Shown here: piece after piece, positions 56,381-64,000 of the stretch | Layout of the letters: each line of letters opens with the position of its first letter | How positions within the stretch are numbered: the stretch's first letter is position 1 | Assembly (NCBI RefSeq): GCF_003264855.1 | Contig: NZ_NFZS01000004.1 | Coordinates: 1,116,001-1,180,000, forward strand | Source of the DNA: Dyella jiangningensis | GTDB taxonomy: Bacteria > Pseudomonadota > Gammaproteobacteria > Xanthomonadales > Rhodanobacteraceae | Reading direction: 5' to 3' | Length of the DNA stretch: 64,000 bases | Position numbers and translations under genes: made by a program | Notes under the pieces: generated by a model | Told to the model about the DNA's origin: nothing | Databases searched by the model: none | What the model saw: only the letters and a program-made list of their open reading frames with translations

Positions 56381-56803
56381 ATGACGACAAAATGGACTGT
56401 GGTGATGGCCTTGCTTTTGATACCCAGCCTCAGCAACGCTTCTTCCGGAGTGCATGACGAGCAGGCGGTGATTTCTCGCTTATACGGTTTGCGTCCTTCG
56501 TATGGGCAATGTCTAGACAAAGCGTCATCCGCCACTGCCCCCATGCGGACATGCGCGATGGATGAGCTTGACTATCAGGACAAGCGTCTGAATAAGGCCT
56601 ATCGCGCACTGATGGCCAAGCTTGGCCCCGCGCTTCAGGCAAAGCTCAAAGCGGAAGAAACCATATGGATTCAGTATCGGGACAATCGCTGCGCGGCGAT
56701 TGTTGATGGTCTCGAGCGGCCAGAACTCGATGCACTAAGTTGCATGGTCGACGAAACCGGAAAACAGGCGTCGGACTTGGAAGCGAGATTGTTTATCCAA
56801 TAG
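56381..56803 (+). CDS. Exported LprI-like (DUF1311) protein, probable immunity protein
   Basis: The 140-residue product has a signal peptide (cleavage near residue 20, SNA-SS) and an LprI/DUF1311-like mature domain with YGQCLDKASSATAPMRTC, LNKAYRALMAKL and WIQYRDNRC. Four Cys (44, 58, 104, 121) probably form two disulfides. LprI of mycobacteria inhibits lysozyme. AAGGAGG before the ATG at 56381 fixes the start. It lies 45 bases before a peptidoglycan-targeting XVIPCD protein, so it is likely the periplasmic immunity partner that protects the producer. The pairing is inferred from position and fold. Confidence 0.82.
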   Translation: MTTKWTVVMALLLIPSLSNASSGVHDEQAVISRLYGLRPSYGQCLDKASSATAPMRTCAMDELDYQDKRLNKAYRALMAKLGPALQAKLKAEETIWIQYRDNRCAAIVDGLERPELDALSCMVDETGKQASDLEARLFIQ

Positions 56804-56848
56804 AAATCCGAGTTTCTTTCAGGGTAGTAGCGAAGAAAGGAGGCGAGC

Positions 56849-58186
56849 ATGACCAACGATAGGGACTATCATCTGGGCGAAGTTTCCGAGCGGCACGAGG
56901 GCGCGGGGCCAGCCACTATTTCCACGGGCAAGGGGGACCACGGCGGAGTCTCCTATGGGACATATCAGTTGTCCACCAGCACTGGAACGATCAACGAATA
57001 TCTCAAAGTGTCGGCTTACAAGAACGAGTTTCGCGGCCTGACGCCAGACACGCCCACGTTCAATGAGAAATGGCGAAAACTCGGTAACGACGATCCCGAT
57101 TTCGGAAGGGATCAAACCCAGTTCATCAAGTCGACCCACTACGACGTCCAGGCACGACGGCTCAAGGATGCCGGTGTCGACCTGACCGACAGAGGCCCTG
57201 CCGTACAGGAGGCACTGTTCAGCACTTCTGTCCAGTATCGCGGCCTCACGAAAGGCATTTTTGAACGAGGCCTCGAGGCCGCCTTCGGTGAGCAATATGA
57301 CCTTGCCAAACTATCGGACAAGGACATTGTCGTTGCGATTCAGGACTACAAGATCGAACACAACGACATCTATTTCAGGAGCTCCTCTACCAAAGTGCGG
57401 GAATCCGTTCTGGGTCGCGCGACGATCGAGAAGGACGAGCTGATTGCCCTTGCAGAAGGGCGGGATCTCCCTGGCGCGCATCATCGACGTACCGAGCACC
57501 ACTCGAATCTCAATGCTAGTGCTCTTCTCCGAGTTGGTAGCGAGGGGGCCTCCGTCATTGAATTGCAGAACAAGCTAGCAAACGTGGGTTATCCGCTGAA
57601 CGTTGACGGTTCTTTCGGCCCAGCAACCAAGGCAGCGGTTGAATCCTTTCAGCGCGATCACCAGCTGACACCCGATGGCGTTGCCGGTCCCGCGACACGC
57701 CGGGTACTCGCCGAGCAGGTTCAATCGCAGGATGCCCAACAACCATCCCAGGCGCCGACCCGGCTGGATGATCCGGCCCACCCGGATCAGCCTCTATTTC
57801 AACAGGCCCGCGAACAGGTGTATCGCCTGGACCAACAATTGGGTCGGACACCGGACCAAATGAGTGACAACATCGCTTCGGCCTTGGCCGTGTCCGCCAG
57901 AGCCAACGGGCTGGAGAGAATCGACCAGATCACCTTAAGTGATGATGGCAGCCGCCTCTGGGCCACGCAAAGGCCAGCAGGCCAGCTCGATGCACTATTC
58001 GCCAAACACGCCGACGTACCTACTTCCGCGGTCAACACACCGATGGAACAAAGCGCATCTCTGTGGTGGCAAACCATCCAGCAGCTCCAATCGCAGCAGG
58101 ACCAGACCCCAGCAAAGCAACAAGAACCGGTACAGCAGCAAGCAATTCAGCAAGGCCAGGCGGCAATACCTGTGATGGCTAGATAG
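56849..58186 (+). CDS. Putative T4SS antibacterial effector (X-Tfe) with peptidoglycan-targeting domains
   Basis: The 445-residue protein has three parts. Residues 1-205 resemble muramidase/chitosanase-like domains (GGVSYGTYQLS at 32-42, FIKSTHYDV at 92-100, LFSTSVQYRG at 123-132). Residues 225-288 form a peptidoglycan-binding repeat (VGSEGASVIELQNKL, VDGSFGPAT, DGVAGPAT). Residues about 305-410 match the XVIPCD secretion signal, with GLERIDQITLSDDG and AVNTPMEQS landmarks, followed by a Gln-rich tail to the end. No signal peptide is present. Relatives are injected by a bacteria-killing type IV system. AGGAGG lies upstream of the ATG. Confidence 0.85.
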   Translation: MTNDRDYHLGEVSERHEGAGPATISTGKGDHGGVSYGTYQLSTSTGTINEYLKVSAYKNEFRGLTPDTPTFNEKWRKLGNDDPDFGRDQTQFIKSTHYDVQARRLKDAGVDLTDRGPAVQEALFSTSVQYRGLTKGIFERGLEAAFGEQYDLAKLSDKDIVVAIQDYKIEHNDIYFRSSSTKVRESVLGRATIEKDELIALAEGRDLPGAHHRRTEHHSNLNASALLRVGSEGASVIELQNKLANVGYPLNVDGSFGPATKAAVESFQRDHQLTPDGVAGPATRRVLAEQVQSQDAQQPSQAPTRLDDPAHPDQPLFQQAREQVYRLDQQLGRTPDQMSDNIASALAVSARANGLERIDQITLSDDGSRLWATQRPAGQLDALFAKHADVPTSAVNTPMEQSASLWWQTIQQLQSQQDQTPAKQQEPVQQQAIQQGQAAIPVMAR

Positions 58187-59012
58187 AAGCGGGAGATGAG
58201 GGGACGGGGCATGCTTGATTCTGAGCGCCCATGTAGGCGGCCCTCAGTTCTGTCGGGGTAGTCTTCGTCCTCGTTGCGGCCCTAACTTGGCTTGGTATTC
58301 GATGGCGGGACCATCGCGAAGACTGGTGACGAAATCGGCCCTATAAATCGTAGACCACCAACGCAAGTCGCCTTTGCTTTGGATGGACGAAGATCTTCCC
58401 TTTGGCCCCACATTCATGTGCACCTAAACGACTGGCCTTTCATACCTCACCCATCTACCGCCATCTTCCGTTGAGCACCTTGTTCGCTCGGTTCTCGTGC
58501 ATAAGTGAGTAAATAATGTGCGTTCCCTTCTGGTTGGTTCTTGTCGTGTTGCTTGGCGTGATTTCAGGGATGTCAGACAAATCCAAGGTGCATCATGTGG
58601 CCTTGTCGTTGATTCTGGCTATCTGCGTTTGGGGCATCGTTTACGGAAGCCAAACCTAAGCTTAGGCCGACAAGAAGGAGGGGCATCGGAAAAGACGGGT
58701 CAGAGTCGACATGCCGGCTCTTACCCCTATTTTTCACTTACCCCTCGCTCTCTCGCGAAAACTACATCTCATTGCCGGCTGTCAACATCATCCCACGTAA
58801 GCAACGTCTGAAAGGTGCGTTGACCTGAGGATACGAGATTGATCTGTGACTAAATCCTTCGTACCCATCCAAACAATAAGCACCGCTTCACAACAATGAA
58901 GTGATGCACCGGATAACTCCGTCACCTCGATACATTCGATTGCACATTTGATCGCTGAAGTGCCGCGTTGGGCAAGGAAAAGTACTGTTCACAACAAGCA
59001 TAGAGATTCGTC
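58187..59012. other. Low-coding region after the effector gene
   Basis: The only coding candidate is the 47-codon frame at 58516-58659. A second hydrophobic stretch in an open frame near 58237-58329 lacks any start codon. GGGTCAGAGTC at about 58697 is a half copy of the repeat at 63815. The base composition is lower in GC than in most of the window. This looks like decayed or intergenic sequence. Confidence 0.5.
58516..58659 (+). CDS. Possible 47-residue membrane protein
   Basis: The frame encodes MCVPFWLVLVVLLGVIS, a short polar turn (SDKSKVHH) and a second hydrophobic segment (VALSLILAICVWGIVYG), a typical two-helix hairpin. It begins with ATG, but no strong ribosome binding site is visible, so translation is uncertain. 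It lies 330 bases after the effector gene in the same direction. No family is recognised. Confidence 0.4.
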   Translation: MCVPFWLVLVVLLGVISGMSDKSKVHHVALSLILAICVWGIVYGSQT

Positions 59013-59255
59013 ATGACATGGAAGCTAGCCGGTCTTTACATCATGTTCGCAGCCTTCATCTGCTGGCTCGTGATGCTCAGCTATGCGGTCATCATCGGTC
59101 CGATGTCGGTACTGGGTCACGGCATATATATCTACATCGCAGCAGCCGCAGGTTTTGCCATCCAGCTCGTCACATACGTTGCCGCCAGAATCGCGCGAGC
59201 TACAAACGCTGCGCGTGGCCATCAGCAGAACAACGGCTTCGATTCTCGCCACTGA
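59013..59255 (+). CDS. Small two-helix membrane protein, unknown
   Basis: The 80-residue product has two membrane helices (about 5-30 and 38-58) and a basic polar tail (ARIARATNAARGHQQNN). The ribosome binding site is weak (AGAGAT). I do not recognise a family. The 213 bases to the next gene contain nothing I can support. Confidence 0.5.
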   Translation: MTWKLAGLYIMFAAFICWLVMLSYAVIIGPMSVLGHGIYIYIAAAAGFAIQLVTYVAARIARATNAARGHQQNNGFDSRH

Positions 59256-59468
59256 CACGGGTCCATGGGGCTTGGGATCTATCGTTGGCGTGTATAAGGC
59301 GGTCGCATGGCCTTGCTGTTACGTGCGCAATGACAGATGGAATCGGAACAGCGTCGACTGAGCTACTTCCCGTTGCAGAGAATGAATATGCCTTTACGGT
59401 ACGGGTAGCGCTGCCGGGCCGGCAACGCATCAGCGCCTTCGCCCAGATAGCTCAGGGCAGGACGTGCA

Positions 59469-61211
59469 CTACTTCGTCCACGTCCAGGTCCATTGACTCG
59501 CCGAGTCCTTGCAGCTGCCGCCGAGTGACTTGGCGGCGCGGCCACGGACGAAGCGGCCGGTAGGCGCGCCGGTTGCCTTGCCGTCACGGATGGCGAATTG
59601 GCCGTTCACCAGCACTTGTTGCACACCCGTCGTCAGCTGGTGCGGTTTGGCGTACGTGGCGTGGTCCTGGATCGTTGCGGGATCGAACACCACTACATCG
59701 GCGTACGCGCCCACCTTCAACCGACCTCGATCAGGCAGTGACAGCACGTCGGCCGGCAGCGTGCTCAGCTTGCGTACCGCCTGCTCCACGGTCAGCACAT
59801 GGTCCTTGCGCACGTATTGCGCGAAGACGCGGGCGAAGCTGCCATAGGCACGCGGGTGCGGTGACGATTTCAGGAACACGCCTTCCGGCGCGGCGCCCGT
59901 TTCGTCAGAATCAAAACTTACCCACGACAGCGCGACCATGCGGCGTACGTTTTCTTCGCTCATCAACGTATAGGCGATGCCGACGCGTGAGCCGTCTTCG
60001 ATCACCAGATCGATCGCCGCATCTTCCGGACTCACGCCACGCTCGCGCGCGACCTGCGCCAGGCTTTTACCGGTCAGGTTCTTGAGCGCGGGATTCTTGA
60101 ATTGCAGAAGCACCGTGTTCTCCGCGCCCGCAGCTGCCAGCAGGTTTTCCCAGTCGGCCGGATGAGGGTTGCGCATTGCCGCCAGCACCCGCTTGCGCAC
60201 GGCCGGGTCGCGCAGGCGCGCGATCCATGCTTCCAAGCCACCCTCCTGTACCCAGGAGGGCATCGCCGCATCCAGTCCAGTGGCGCCCGCCGTGTAGGTA
60301 TACATGTCGGCCGTGATGCATACGCCTTGCGCGCGCTGCTGCTCAATAGTGCCGATCACCTTGTCGATCTTGTTCCAGTTGTCCTTGCCCGCCAGTTTCA
60401 GGTGGTAGATCTCGACCGGAGCCTCGCTGGCTTTGGCGATGGCAATCATCTCGTCGATGGCGCCCTCGATGCGGTCGCCTTCGCTGCGCATGTGGGCCGA
60501 GTAGATGCCGCCGCAACGTGCCGATTCCTGCGCCATGGCGATCAGCTCCGGCGTCTTGGCATAGGTTTCGGGCGAATAGATCAAGGCCGTGGTCACGCCC
60601 AGTGCGCCCTCCTCCATGCTTTGCCGCACCAGCGCACGCATGGCGGCAAGCTGCGTCGCGTCCGGCACCACATTGCGTTCGCCCAACACGTTGGTGCGCA
60701 CCGTTCCTTCGCCGACAAACGATGCAATGTTCGGTGAAATTCCCTTGTGTTCGAGCAGGGACAGATACTCGCCCAGCGTCGTCCACGTCACCGGATACTT
60801 GATGTCGATCTGGCGCTCGGCCATCAGGTGCTGCATGGCAGGGTTCAAGGGCCCCATCGACATCTCCCCCATGACCTCCAGCGTCACGCCCTGCGTCAGG
60901 TCGCTCAGCGCGCGCCCATCGACGAACAGCGAATCTTCCGGATGCGACAGCATATTGATGAAGCCGGGCGCAATCGCCTGGCCATGCGCATCAATGACGG
61001 TCTTGTCCCTGCTGCCGCTCGTGCCCTTGCGCGCCGGGCCCACGTAAGTGATGCGGTCACCATCGATCGCCACTTCACCGGCATAAGGTTTGCTGCCCGA
61101 GCCGTCGTAGATCAAGCCGCTCCGGATCACCACGTCATGCGCCGCCGCCGACGACGAAAGACCCATGAGTACGGCCAGAGGAATAACACGACGACGCAGA
61201 ATAGCGACCAT
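59469..61211 (-). CDS. N-acyl-D-amino-acid deacylase-like amidohydrolase, exported
   Basis: The 580-residue product has a signal peptide (VLMGLSSSAAA, cleavage near 27) and the amidohydrolase fold of D-aminoacylases. In place of the usual PGFIDxHxH metal motif it has APGFINMLSHPED, which keeps only one His, so the metal centre may be unusual. Later motifs are normal in outline: IYSAHMRSEGDRI, EIYHLKLAG and SDETGAAPEG. Relatives remove acyl groups from N-acyl-D-amino acids. AAAGGG eight bases before the ATG at 61211 supports the start. Confidence 0.87.
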   Translation of the reverse strand: MVAILRRRVIPLAVLMGLSSSAAAHDVVIRSGLIYDGSGSKPYAGEVAIDGDRITYVGPARKGTSGSRDKTVIDAHGQAIAPGFINMLSHPEDSLFVDGRALSDLTQGVTLEVMGEMSMGPLNPAMQHLMAERQIDIKYPVTWTTLGEYLSLLEHKGISPNIASFVGEGTVRTNVLGERNVVPDATQLAAMRALVRQSMEEGALGVTTALIYSPETYAKTPELIAMAQESARCGGIYSAHMRSEGDRIEGAIDEMIAIAKASEAPVEIYHLKLAGKDNWNKIDKVIGTIEQQRAQGVCITADMYTYTAGATGLDAAMPSWVQEGGLEAWIARLRDPAVRKRVLAAMRNPHPADWENLLAAAGAENTVLLQFKNPALKNLTGKSLAQVARERGVSPEDAAIDLVIEDGSRVGIAYTLMSEENVRRMVALSWVSFDSDETGAAPEGVFLKSSPHPRAYGSFARVFAQYVRKDHVLTVEQAVRKLSTLPADVLSLPDRGRLKVGAYADVVVFDPATIQDHATYAKPHQLTTGVQQVLVNGQFAIRDGKATGAPTGRFVRGRAAKSLGGSCKDSASQWTWTWTK

Positions 61212-61403
61212 GGCAATGCCCTTTCTGGATGTTAGTTGACGAGTGTGCAGCGACGTTGTGCAACCCGGGCCCTGGGGGCGCAGCCTAGGAATACGCCCCA
61301 TCCCCGATGGTAGAGCGCATCGGCACAGCCATCCAAATCCGACAACGCAAACGGCCTCGACGGCTCGTGCCCATCTTTCGGAGCCATTCCACGGCCCAGA
61401 CTC

Positions 61404-62996
61404 TTATGTGCGCGGCGGCTCTGGATGCTTTGCCAGATACGCCCGCATTTCCGCAACCTGGTCCTTCCATTCCGGCTGCAGACCGAAGTGGTCGATAAAG
61501 TAATGGATGGTGTCGTAGACGCCGGGCAAGTCATGATCCATCTGGTTGCAGACCCGCACGATGTAGCCGTGGGGGTCGTCGGGGTGGCGTTCTATCAGTA
61601 CATCGGCAAGCGCCTCTGCCTTGTCCGGCTGATGCGCTTCATGATTGTAGAGATCCCCCAGCTGGGACATGGCGTACTGCTCATCCGGGTCGCGCTTGAG
61701 CACAGCAAGGTAGGTGTCTTCCGCTTCGCGGATACGACCCGCGTGCCTGTAGATATTGGCCAGCCGATTCGCGACGGCGTTGTCCTCCGGGTGGTGCCTT
61801 GCTGCCGCCTCGATGACGTCGATGGCAGCTTGCGTGTCATGCATGTTGATCAGCAACCGCGAACGCCACTGCAGCGCGTCCGCATGGGTGGGATCAAAGC
61901 GAAGTGCTTGCGCGTAGAGCTGCACGGCCAGTTTCGGATCGGCATCGAACATCATGTCGGCAAGATCGACCAGCTTGTACGAAGTGACATTTCCGTCGCT
62001 GGCCTGCAGGACCAGCTGATGGGTCTGCTCCGCCGAATAGCCGCAATTGCACGTGGCGCGATATAGGTTCGGATATTGGGCAAGGATCCTCAGCAGAGGG
62101 TTGTGCTGCGCGTCTGCCTGGTCTCTCGCGCGCTGTGTCTCCACACCTCCGAACTGCCCTCCCCATCGGGGCTGCGCCAGGTTCATCATTTCAAGGCGGA
62201 TGGAGAAGTTGTACGGGTCCGCCCTCATCCCCATCGCGGCAGCGTTCTCCAGGTAATCCTGGGCGCCGGCGAGTGCCCCGAGATAGATCATGGACTTGTA
62301 GACCGCGGTCAACGACGGCAGCAGAGCCACCGAACGATCCAGATCCTGCTTCGCCAGTACAAGTTGGCGACGCATATCGATCACCTGCTGCTCGCCGAGG
62401 TTCCTTGACCAGTCCCGGCCTCGTGCTTCCTGGGCAGCATCGACGTACTGCACGCCGCTGGCACCCAATGCAAAGGCACTGTCAGGAGACTGCTGCTTCC
62501 ATGCGTCAATGATGCGCCGCGTGTCGCTGGACGACTTGTCAAAACCGGCGTTCTCGAAAGCGATGTCAAAGAGCCCAGGATGACCGGCCTCATGCAACTG
62601 AGTGTCCAGGTATTGCTGGAACGTGCGATCAACCTCGGCGGCACGCCCCTGTTTGAGGAGGGCGTCGATCTCGGCGAGCCGCATCGTCTTGTGGGTGCGC
62701 AACTCGCAATAGGACCGCGTGGTTTCCGCGTTCCAGTGACTTCCAGGCAGCTCGGGGTATTGGAGGCAACGCTGCAGTGGATCCGAGATGGACTCCGCCT
62801 GCACCATCGCTTTCACGAAATTCGTGTATGCCGACGCTTCCCGTTTTTCGACATTGGATGCGTGCCATTGAACCAGGGAGAAGATGCCGTACGGAACGGC
62901 CAGCGCAACCAGCACGATGGCCAGTACCCGTTGTCGCGACCCTGTTGCCTTGCCACGACCGGATGAACTGCCGATATCCCTACCCGAGCGTTCCAT
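61404..62996 (-). CDS. Anchored TPR protein
   Basis: The 530-residue protein has one membrane helix near the N-terminus (about 22-43, VLAIVLVALAVPYGIFSLV) preceded by a basic cytoplasmic tail. The periplasmic part is helical and ends in tetratricopeptide repeats (about 370-500; AQALRFDPTHADALQWRSRL and AEDTYLAVLKRDPDEQYAMS mark two). It probably scaffolds other proteins. GGAGAAAGG precedes the ATG at 62996. The partner is unknown. Confidence 0.8.
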   Translation of the reverse strand: MERSGRDIGSSSGRGKATGSRQRVLAIVLVALAVPYGIFSLVQWHASNVEKREASAYTNFVKAMVQAESISDPLQRCLQYPELPGSHWNAETTRSYCELRTHKTMRLAEIDALLKQGRAAEVDRTFQQYLDTQLHEAGHPGLFDIAFENAGFDKSSSDTRRIIDAWKQQSPDSAFALGASGVQYVDAAQEARGRDWSRNLGEQQVIDMRRQLVLAKQDLDRSVALLPSLTAVYKSMIYLGALAGAQDYLENAAAMGMRADPYNFSIRLEMMNLAQPRWGGQFGGVETQRARDQADAQHNPLLRILAQYPNLYRATCNCGYSAEQTHQLVLQASDGNVTSYKLVDLADMMFDADPKLAVQLYAQALRFDPTHADALQWRSRLLINMHDTQAAIDVIEAAARHHPEDNAVANRLANIYRHAGRIREAEDTYLAVLKRDPDEQYAMSQLGDLYNHEAHQPDKAEALADVLIERHPDDPHGYIVRVCNQMDHDLPGVYDTIHYFIDHFGLQPEWKDQVAEMRAYLAKHPEPPRT

Positions 62997-63179
62997 GTGC
63001 CTTTCTCCTGGGATGAAAAGTCCATTCAACGATTATCGATTCGCATGCGCAGCATGCGTCACACCGAGATCACGTCACTCCTGAGTGCCGGTCGTGCAAG
63101 TCACTGCTCGCGAGGCATCAATCCCCACGTCTGCCTGATCTTCTGCAAAAAGTGCACCCTTCCCGCCTGTTTGGTCGTT

Positions 63180-63641
63180 TCACTGAAGCATGATCGGCGA
63201 GCTCACGTAGAAGCCGGCGAGGCGCCATTGGCCGTCTATTTGAATGAGCTTGATATTGAAGTCCGCATGACCGTTCTCGAACTCCCCGGACTCCGTGTAT
63301 GACGCGCTTACCGTCTTGCCACTGCCAGCGTTGACCGCCAAGAGTGCTTGCCCCTTGGGCTCACTCAGGCTTTTCAGGGCGCCCAACTTGCTGAGCTTGG
63401 CGAACAGTTGATCCAGCTGATCCGGATCCTTGCGGATGATCTCGACCAGCTGTGGCGCGGCGCGCGACATCAGCTCGTCTTTCGACCAGGTCGCGACCAC
63501 GGGCTTCACGTTCGCTTCGACATAGGCCTTGCTGGACGCGTCGAGCCCCGCTCCCTGGTAGACGCCAACACCCACCATGACTGCAACGATCAAGACAAGC
63601 ACAAGAAAGATCCCGCCAAGGATCTGGAAGAACTTCTTCAT
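63180..63641 (-). CDS. Small anchored protein, unknown
   Basis: The 153-residue product has an N-terminal membrane helix (ILGGIFLVLVLIVAVMVGVGV) and a soluble domain with WSKDELMSRAAPQLVEIIRK, AVNAGSGKTVSASYTESGEF and GQWRLAGFYV. It resembles small domains that fold on a lipid or peptide, but no family is assigned. AGGGGAAAA before the ATG at 63641 is a good ribosome binding site. It ends 183 bases before the TPR gene start and reads the same way. Confidence 0.7.
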   Translation of the reverse strand: MKKFFQILGGIFLVLVLIVAVMVGVGVYQGAGLDASSKAYVEANVKPVVATWSKDELMSRAAPQLVEIIRKDPDQLDQLFAKLSKLGALKSLSEPKGQALLAVNAGSGKTVSASYTESGEFENGHADFNIKLIQIDGQWRLAGFYVSSPIMLQ

Positions 63642-63814
63642 TTTTTCCCCTTCGGTCACCTGCTGCGTGCCCACCGATCTTAATCATTCCGCGAATGTGA
63701 TGCCCGCAAGGGGCAAAGGCTGGCCTGGTCGCCGCCGCCCGGTCGCCCTCGGCTTTTTCGATCCATTCGTTCGTCAGGGCAAGCGTTTACTCGCTGAGCA
63801 TTGGAAAGCGCGAC

Positions 63815-63880
63815 AACGGGGTCTGCGACGACTGGGTCAGATGCACTTCTGGACTCCAGAGAAGTGAACCTGGCCCCGTT
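63815..63880. repeat. Imperfect GGGTCAGA-type palindrome
   Basis: AACGGGG (63815-63821) pairs with CCCCGTT (63874-63880). Inside, GGGTCAGATGCACTTCT pairs imperfectly with AGAAGTGAACCTGGCCC. The arm matches the hairpin at 52157-52199 in outline and half copies at 55241 and 58697. Such sequences are common dispersed repeats near RAYT transposases in related genomes, which I state from memory. Confidence 0.6.
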
Positions 63881-63886
63881 ATCGCT

Positions 63887-64000
63887 TCAGCCTTTCCCCG
63901 CGTTCGCCAGGATCTGGTCGATGCTCAGCGCCTCGCTTGCCGAGGGCGGCGGCAGGCCCACTTTTGCACAGAACGCGGCGAGGCGAGGGTCGTTGCGGAA
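63887..64000 (-). CDS. C-terminal end of an unknown protein (truncated by window edge)
   Basis: The frame runs off the right edge. The last 37 residues are visible, and DPRLAAFCAKVGLPPP just before the stop is typical of the last repeats of CadC-like winged-helix or TPR sensor proteins. The family call is tentative because the rest is outside the window. Confidence 0.5.
   Translation of the reverse strand, partial: FRNDPRLAAFCAKVGLPPPSASEALSIDQILANAGKG

Noticed and set aside
58237-58329. Small hydrophobic coding frame after the effector gene
   Set aside because: It has no start codon after the preceding stop, so it is not a gene as it stands.

Overview
The window is GC-rich, densely coded chromosomal DNA from a gammaproteobacterium, most likely a Rhodanobacteraceae/Xanthomonadales member (Dyella, Luteibacter or Rhodanobacter type). 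This placement is an inference. It rests on base composition and on conserved blocks (ftsE-ftsX near rpoH; rhlB divergent from trxA-rho). It also rests on REP-type palindromes with a TTGTAGGAGCG head and on a protein carrying the Xanthomonadales type IV secretion signal (XVIPCD). I saw no tRNA, rRNA, CRISPR array, complete insertion sequence or prophage.

Layout. 1-10.2 kb is housekeeping: the end of a ModF-like ABC ATPase, sppA, a MATE exporter, a DUF3667-like membrane protein, priA, a type II NADH dehydrogenase and transaldolase. A pair of perfect DnaA boxes beside an AT-rich patch lies upstream of priA. 10.2-10.9 kb is a repeat-filled intergenic region. 10.9-19.0 kb holds a three-gene RND efflux operon (pump, adaptor, outer-membrane factor) and an OmpR-type two-component pair, all on the minus strand. 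19.1-23.5 kb is rpoH, ung, a double-receiver response regulator, ftsX and ftsE. A perfect CIRCE operator lies in the rpoH leader, which would place the heat-shock sigma factor under HrcA. 23.6-28.3 kb is rhlB, an intergenic element made of nested inverted repeats, trxA and a Rho factor with a long low-complexity N-terminus.

28.4-50.2 kb is a mosaic of single genes: an LTA-synthase/OpgB-like enzyme, an OmpA lipoprotein, a chemoreceptor, a GFA-fold enzyme, a secreted EEP-family phosphatase/nuclease, rsgA and a LacI regulator. It continues with methyltransferases, two glutathione S-transferases divergent from a TetR regulator, a Tat-exported epoxide-hydrolase-like enzyme, an alpha-carbonic anhydrase, DoxX, a TMEM175-like channel and a double CDGSH protein. 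The TetR intergenic palindrome recurs 4.1 kb away before a YciI-like gene, so one small regulon can be proposed from sequence alone.

50.3-64 kb is more accessory: unknown envelope proteins, a membrane-anchored Mrr-like nuclease, and a frameshifted thioredoxin-fold pseudogene. Next to the pseudogene is a two-gene cassette in which an exported LprI-like protein precedes a peptidoglycan-targeting protein with a C-terminal XVIPCD and a Gln-rich tail. This looks like an immunity/effector pair of the bacteria-killing type IV secretion system, far from any secretion genes. The window ends with an N-acyl-D-amino-acid deacylase-like enzyme, a TPR membrane protein, a small anchored protein and the 3' end of another gene.
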